DNA from: Xenoacremonium recifei
Lineage: Eukaryota; Ascomycota; Sordariomycetes; Hypocreales; Nectriaceae
NCBI GenBank assembly: GCA_012184525.1
Contig: WOFQ01000014.1
Location: 310,001 to 374,000 of the forward strand
Reading direction: 5' to 3'
Length of the DNA: 64,000 bases
Part shown: in pieces, positions 59,223 through 64,000 of the stretch
Position numbering within the stretch: position 1 is the stretch's first letter
Layout of the letters: every line of letters begins with the position of its first letter
The notes under the pieces: generated by a model
The model's input: the letters and a program-made list of their open reading frames with translations, nothing else
Database searches by the model: none
What the model was told of the DNA's origin: nothing
Program-made: the position numbers and the translations under genes

Positions 59223-59680
59223 TGTGAAGTATTTGATCGTAAAAGGCTGGGTTTTCGTAGAAGGATGACAAGTTGAAGTTAGAATACCGGTCTGAAACGA
59301 CCAGAAAGCACAATTTGTCGAAAGAGTGCTATGACAGTCACAAGAAATGCTTGTTAATCCGTCTCAAGAAGCCAGCTTGCATCCGTTCCAGTTACGGAGG
59401 GTCCTCGGTGAGGTAAGCGGCTACGTAAAGCTCCCGATCGCCCCTGGCGTTCACTAGCTTCGCACGTGAAGATAAGATAGCTTCCTCCCCCGCCAAACTT
59501 GGATCACGTGTGCATGCCCTCGCCGGCGCACCAGCGTCGGGCTACGGCTAGCGAACCCTCCAATCAGTGGGCCGGCTGGTCTGCACGAAAATTCACACAA
59601 AATTTTCCGCCCACTTCGACTACGAATTTCAACCCGCATCCGCAAACCCTCCAGCTTTCGGTCTTCTCAACACCGCAATC
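59223..59680. promoter_or_regulatory. Shared divergent promoter of the PDI and S29 genes, with two CACGTG boxes
   Basis: Only 458 nt separate the start codons. CACGTG occurs at 59463-59468 and 59505-59510, 42 nt apart, about four helical turns. CACGTG is bound by Cbf1-type and other bHLH factors, and Cbf1-type factors take part in ribosomal-protein gene control in some fungi. A CAGTCACA sequence (59335-59342) matches the fission-yeast HomolD box but is far from the S29 start and may be chance. Confidence 0.45.
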
Positions 59681-60056
59681 ATGTCTCACGAAAGCGTCTG
59701 GTACTCTCGCCCCCGAACCTACGGCAAGGGCAGCCGCAGCTGGTACGATTGATTGATCTCCGTCTACGACCGTCGCCGTCACGCTTTCTCCCCCGATCTC
59801 CCTGGCAATTCAATGACGATGCGATGGCTACGGGAAATTCGAAGTGCTGACTGTTTTTCTTCAATGTAGCCGCGTCTGCAAGCACAAGGCCGGTCTGATC
59901 CGCAAGTACGACCTCAACCTCTGCCGTCAGTGCTTCCGAGAGAAGGCCAAGGACATTGGTTTCAACAAGGTCAGTTGGGAAACACCCAGACCCGGCTCAA
60001 CGCGCCACGACAACCACAAGGACGAGTACTGATACTAGGCCGAACAGTACCGATAA
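59681..60056 (+). CDS. rps29: 40S ribosomal protein S29 (uS14)
   Basis: Three exons: 59681-59742, 59870-59969 and 60048-60056, giving 56 residues, exactly the yeast S29 length. The sequence starts MSHESVWYSRPRTYGKGSRS and has the zinc ribbon Cys21-x2-Cys24 and Cys39-x2-Cys42, ending ...DIGFNKYR. The last exon is only nine nucleotides (Tyr, Arg, stop) after a 78-nt intron. Reading through that intron instead would add an alien 20-residue tail, which S29 does not have. The protein sits in the head of the small ribosomal subunit near the decoding site. Confidence 0.95.
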
Positions 60057-62169
60057 AAAGTTGAAACGAAAACGATGTCCACGAATCCGAGGAGGTGTGA
60101 TCAGGAGTATTGATTGGAGGGGGTACGGGAGAAGGACCAAACTCTCGGCCGGGGGAAGGGACGGAGGATGATGACCTCGCGAAAAAGCAACTCGGAGGGC
60201 GGCCGCTTGGAACCGGAGTTTATGGCTTGCTTGGATCTCTAAGGAAGATCGTGCGTCTAACGAACATCCTCCGAGGATAGACGAATACCATTACATTGGA
60301 CCTAATGCTTGCATTGCCCGCGTCACCGTGGAGAACACTGGAACAGAAAGGGATGCTGAGGATTAATGGGATGGATGACACGACGCAACCTGGTCACCAT
60401 CCATTGGAGAAGTTCGACTTGCTTCGAGGTCCCTGGCCGAGTTGGTCTGGACTTGTGGATGTGGTTGTTGACATGATGCACTTATGGCGGAGTTGGGTAA
60501 TTCCCGCCAACCTGCTCATGTCGACACTCAACATCGCTATTTCCTCCCCATAAAGATGCTTCCATGTCTTGAGCTTCCTTGGGAGATTGATTTTTGTTCA
60601 TCTGCGAGGTACCAAGCGGTATAAGCGAGATGCTGATCATGGGTCATCGTATCTCTATTACTCGGGACCCCCTGAGCGACTCCCTTCTTTTGCAGTCACA
60701 TGTTGAAATCCCTTCTTCTGTTGCCGAGAACCTTTGCCAATTCATGATGGGTCTCGAACCGCGTTGCTGGTGATTCTTAAGGAAAATCTTGAGGTTAAGA
60801 TCTTCTATTGCTCTGCCTGTTCCGCTTCTGCCCTTCGTAGAATCCCACCTCCGGGAAACACAAGCGGAGGAAATATCGTTATCCTTGCTTTCGCGCTCGT
60901 CGAAAGTACAGTCCCACTTGTAACATGGAAGTCTTTACATAATTTTGATTACACACGGTCAGCATATAAAACCAGCACTGACTCTTCCAGATACTATGCC
61001 CACGTCCGACTGGTAACGAACTTGCATTTCTATAGTCTTTCGAAGGATTTACCCTTTGAAAGCCTTGTGAAGCCCTACTGGGGTAATAAGGAGCTGGCAT
61101 AGGGTTCTGTATGAGGGATGGGGATGAGGATCTAGATAAAGCATAACAGATATCTGGCTTAGGTTATATAAGGGATTTATTTATTTATTTATTTGATCTT
61201 TTAGAATGTTTACTTAACTGGGCATGGTTTTCCGTGCGAATGTTATCATTCTACCAAGATTATTTTCCATTTCAGTCTTGTCAAAATATGATGGGTTCAT
61301 GCCTTCGGCGCTTAATCGATCACACAATGCCTGTTAGGTGTTTTAATGTCCGCGGGACGGCACAGAGTAAAAGCAGAAAGAGGCATGGTTTGGACAACAA
61401 CGGGGGACAAATTGCTGATGCAGTCCCAGGGTCCATATCGGGCCTGTCGTCGACGGTTGGCGAGTAACGATTACTACCCAACACCTCTTGGGCTGCTGCA
61501 GAGAGCAATTGGACGGGGTAGGCATGGACGGTCCTTGCTAAGGACTATTTGTTAGTAAAACTCGAACTTCCAACGGGACATGTCGCTTTATCCAACGGCC
61601 AGGAGGGGGCTCATAAGTATAACTGGGTGTTGGAGGCGTCGCCAAAAAGATGAGCAAAAAGAAACATACAACACTGGGGATTCGCTAGTCATCACCGACC
61701 TAACTACTAGTCCAGCGCTTCTCAGTTTAACAAAGGGGAGCAAACGAGACCCGGTGCTTTCCGAGAGCTATGGTCGTATGTATAAGCCCATCGTGGCCAA
61801 TCGGTTAATGAAGGGCAGCTCAGCATACAAGACCAAAGGCTGGACTATTACCTCTCAAATCACAATTGTCACAATGATGGAAAGTGTGTGCCAGATTGAA
61901 GATGGGTAATTGCTAGTTTTACAAATCTTATTACTGCCTCCCCTATTTTTGTCTAAATTACACTCTTCAAAGACAATGGGAAGAAGCAGAGCGGAGATCT
62001 TTGAGCCCCCCGGCCGTAGATATACAAGAGCCAACTCGGACTCAAAGTGGGAGTCATATCCCCGTTAGACATGCGCCAAATTTTCGTACACTTTCCCCCT
62101 TTTCCACGTGGCATCCCCCAGCCCCCCACGGTCAGACCCCCTTCAGTTGTCGTTTAGTCGTCCAGTCGC
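60057..62169. other. Convergent 3' region of S29 and EF-Tu genes, no gene seen
   Basis: A 2.1 kb stretch between convergent genes, longer than the neighbouring spacers. It is AT-richer from about 60900 to 61950 and contains a TTTA tetranucleotide run. ORFs reach about 120 codons, but none has a recognisable domain. It could hide a decayed mobile element, which I cannot identify. Confidence 0.5.
61176..61194 (+). repeat. TTTA tetranucleotide microsatellite
   Basis: Nearly five tandem TTTA units in AT-rich noncoding sequence. Confidence 0.85.
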
Positions 62170-63593
62170 TTATTTCATGATGCGAGTGCAGAGACCAGTG
62201 GCAACGGTTCGGCCACCCTCACGGATGTTGAATCGCTGACCAACCTCGATGGCGTTGGGGTGGGTCATGGTGACGACCATCTCGACGTTGTCACCGGGCA
62301 TGATCATCTTGGAGCTGGCGTCCTCAGTGCCCTCAGGGAAGGTCAGGTCGATGGACTCATCAGCAGTTCGGAGGTAGAGCTGAGGTCGGTAGTGCTCCTG
62401 GAAACCGGTGTGTCGGCCACCCTCCTCCTTGGTGAGGACGTAGAGGGAGCACAGGAACTGGGTGTGGGACTTGACGGTGCCAGGGGCGCAAACGACCATA
62501 CCACGGCGGACATCCTCTCGGCGGACACCTCGGATCAGAAGACCGGAGTTGTCACCAGCCTGGGACTGCTCGCAGGACTTCTTGAAGGTCTCGATGTCGG
62601 TGACCTTGGTCTTGATGATCTCGGTACCCTTGCCAACAAGCTCGATTTCCTGGTCACGCTTGAGGATACCACGCTCGACACGGCCGGAGACGACGGTACC
62701 TCGGCCAGCGATGGAGAAGACATCCTCAACGGACATGAGGAAGGGCTTGTCAAGGTCACGCTCAGGGGTAGGGATCCACTCGTCGACGGCGGCCAGGAGC
62801 TCATCGATCTTGTCGTTGCCAATCTCGGGCTTCTGGTTCTGGAGAGCCATGAGGGCAGAACCCATGATGACGGGGGTATCGTCACCCTCGAAGCCGTAGG
62901 TGTTAAGGAGCTCACGCATCTCCATCTCGACAAGCTCCAACATCTCGGGGTCGTCAATGGCATCGACCTTGTTGACGAAGACAACGATCTTCTGGACACC
63001 GACCTGTCGGGCCAGGAGCAAGTGCTCTCGGGTCTGGGGCATCTGACCATCGGAGGCGGCGACGACAATGATAGCACCGTCCATGTTGGCAGCACCGGTA
63101 ATCATGTTCTTGATGTAATCGGCGTGACCGGGGCAGTCGACGTGGGAGTAGTGTCGGTTGTCGGTAGAGTACTCGATGTGAGCCGTGGAGATGGTGATAC
63201 CACGCTTTCGCTCCTCGGGAGCCTTGTCAATGGCGCCATACTCGAGGAAGTTGGCAAGACCCTTCTCGGCCTGTCGCTTAGTGATGGCAGCAGAGAGCGT
63301 AGTCTAGTCGAAGCAATGCAAGTCAGCCAATGTGTCCCGGGCGAAACGCCTCAATCTGCCATGACATGATCTGAGGTCAATTGGGCCAAGCAGCGCACCT
63401 TTCCGTGATCAACGTGGCCAATGGTACCAATGTTGACGTGAGGCTTCGTTCGCTCGAAAACGGCGTATGTGCGGTAGAGGTTGAGGACACCCGAAGCGTT
63501 CTGCTTCTTGAAGGCGGACTGAAGGGGGTTGGCCCTGAGACCAGTGCGCGCGGTCCGCAGGAAGGGCGCGAGCGACCTGAAGGCGGTAGACAT
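62170..63593 (-). CDS. tuf1: Mitochondrial elongation factor Tu
   Basis: Two exons, 63593-63399 and 63303-62170, giving 442 residues (yeast Tuf1 437). The first about 43 residues are Arg/Ser/Ala-rich without acidic residues, a mitochondrial targeting sequence. The 95-nt intron lies inside the P-loop GHVDHGK|TT (Lys65, Thr66). The switch region RGITISTAH, DCPGHADYIKNM and NKVD complete the GTPase domain; domains 2 and 3 follow, ending in GLCTRIMK. The bacterial-type sequence marks it as the organellar factor and not cytosolic EF-1alpha. It delivers aminoacyl-tRNA to mitoribosomes. Strong codon bias indicates high expression. Confidence 0.97.
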
Positions 63594-64000
63594 GATGGGC
63601 GGCAGGGGTATAAAACGACAAAGACGAGAAGACTAAGAAAGAGAAGCCGAGGAGGGAGGGGAGTGGTTGAGGGAATTCAGCGACAACGCTCCAGAGTTGC
63701 TGCTGATACGATGCTTTCGAAATTTTTATGAGCTTCTTCTCGGGCCAGAATCCTCGAGCTGGCTGAGTGGGTCACTGGTCTGTGGACCGGGCATGCGCAG
63801 CCAGTCAGCGGCAAGCACTAGTAATACGGTCACGTGGCTGCGCGTCCCCCTGTGGAAGTACGTACCTCTTCGTATAATTGGATCCTTCTTGTTCGTTCAA
63901 GCTGGCACCAGTCATCTTCAAAATCCCGGCCCAACACCGAGATCGAAGCGAGCGGCATCGGACCGCGCAACGCAGAGCGAACCAATGTCGAATCAACCGA
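63594..64000. promoter_or_regulatory. tuf1 upstream region with a CACGTG box
   Basis: The region holds the tuf1 promoter. CACGTG lies at 63831-63836, about 240 nt before the start codon. No full gene is present, but a further gene may start at the very end of the window. Confidence 0.4.
63985..64000 (+). CDS. Possible start of a divergent gene, cut by the window edge
   Basis: ATGTCGAATCAACCGA begins in a good start context (ACCAATG) at the last 16 bases, at a distance from tuf1 typical of divergent gene pairs here. Only five codons are visible, so the identity cannot be judged. Confidence 0.25.

Noticed and set aside
59681..60032. S29 reading frame ending at 60032
   Set aside because: The 20-residue tail is foreign to the S29 family; splicing to the 9-nt exon restores the conserved end.
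60734..61102. 122-codon ORF as a gene
   Set aside because: No domain, poor codon bias and AT-rich context; it sits in a convergent spacer.
62260..63369. 369-codon ORF antisense to tuf1
   Set aside because: Same codon-bias shadow effect; it also runs through the tuf1 intron without any recognisable motif.
1..64000. tRNA or 5S rRNA genes
   Set aside because: I scanned for B-box-like GTTCRANNC sequences on both strands; the few hits (for example near 30657, 47646, 52217 and 60749) cannot form a T-arm, and no 5S signature was seen.

Overview
The window is chromosomal DNA of a filamentous ascomycete, most likely a Sordariomycete close to the Hypocreales. This rests on several observations. Genes are monocistronic on both strands with short spliceosomal introns, mostly 50-125 nt, with GTRNGT-type donors. 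A Zn2Cys6 regulator is present. Tuberin and a Dsc-type RING ligase are retained, and the NADP-glutamate dehydrogenase has the usual fungal length. There is no rRNA, tRNA, CRISPR array, bacterial operon or recognisable transposon. The taxonomic placement is inference from protein style; no search was run.

Layout: 0.2-1.1 kb holds a single-pass Ser-rich wall or plasma-membrane protein (-). 2.0-7.1 kb is an intronless tuberin/TSC2 gene (-), divergent from CSE1/exportin-2 (+, 8.9-12.1 kb). 13.1-15.0 kb is a PH-like low-complexity protein (-), followed by a 6.5 kb gene-poor stretch. 21.4-23.6 kb is a GID7/WDR26 homologue (-), and 26.1-28.5 kb is the dynamin VPS1 (+). Next come a peroxisomal alpha-methylacyl-CoA racemase-like enzyme (-, 29.1-30.4 kb), NADP-glutamate dehydrogenase (-, 31.7-33.4 kb), the DNA polymerase delta catalytic subunit (-, 36.5-40.0 kb), a rhomboid protease (-, 42.4-44.1 kb) and a small two-TM protein (-, 46.2-46.7 kb). 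A 5 kb gene-poor stretch precedes a Zn2Cys6 transcription factor (+, 51.7-53.9 kb). The right end is compact: Dsc1/Tul1-type RING E3 (-), HSBP1-like coiled coil (+), protein disulfide isomerase with KDEL (-), ribosomal protein S29 (+) and mitochondrial EF-Tu (-). A possible start codon of another + gene lies at the right edge.

Most genes are conserved housekeeping genes and are not a pathway cluster. Two loose themes exist. Nutrient sensing and metabolic control: TSC2, GID7, glutamate dehydrogenase. Protein synthesis and quality control: Dsc1, HSBP1, PDI, S29, EF-Tu. Both may be coincidental. I reconstructed exon-intron structures by hand. Several differ from the longest ORFs: a 9-nt last exon in S29, a 50-nt internal exon in glutamate dehydrogenase, a 52-nt last exon in GID7, and a missed first exon in the PH-like gene.

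I found no convincing undescribed molecular system. The most unusual unexplained sequence is a local concentration of CGGAGTAC/TCCGTA elements in the gene-poor 16.8-20.2 kb region.
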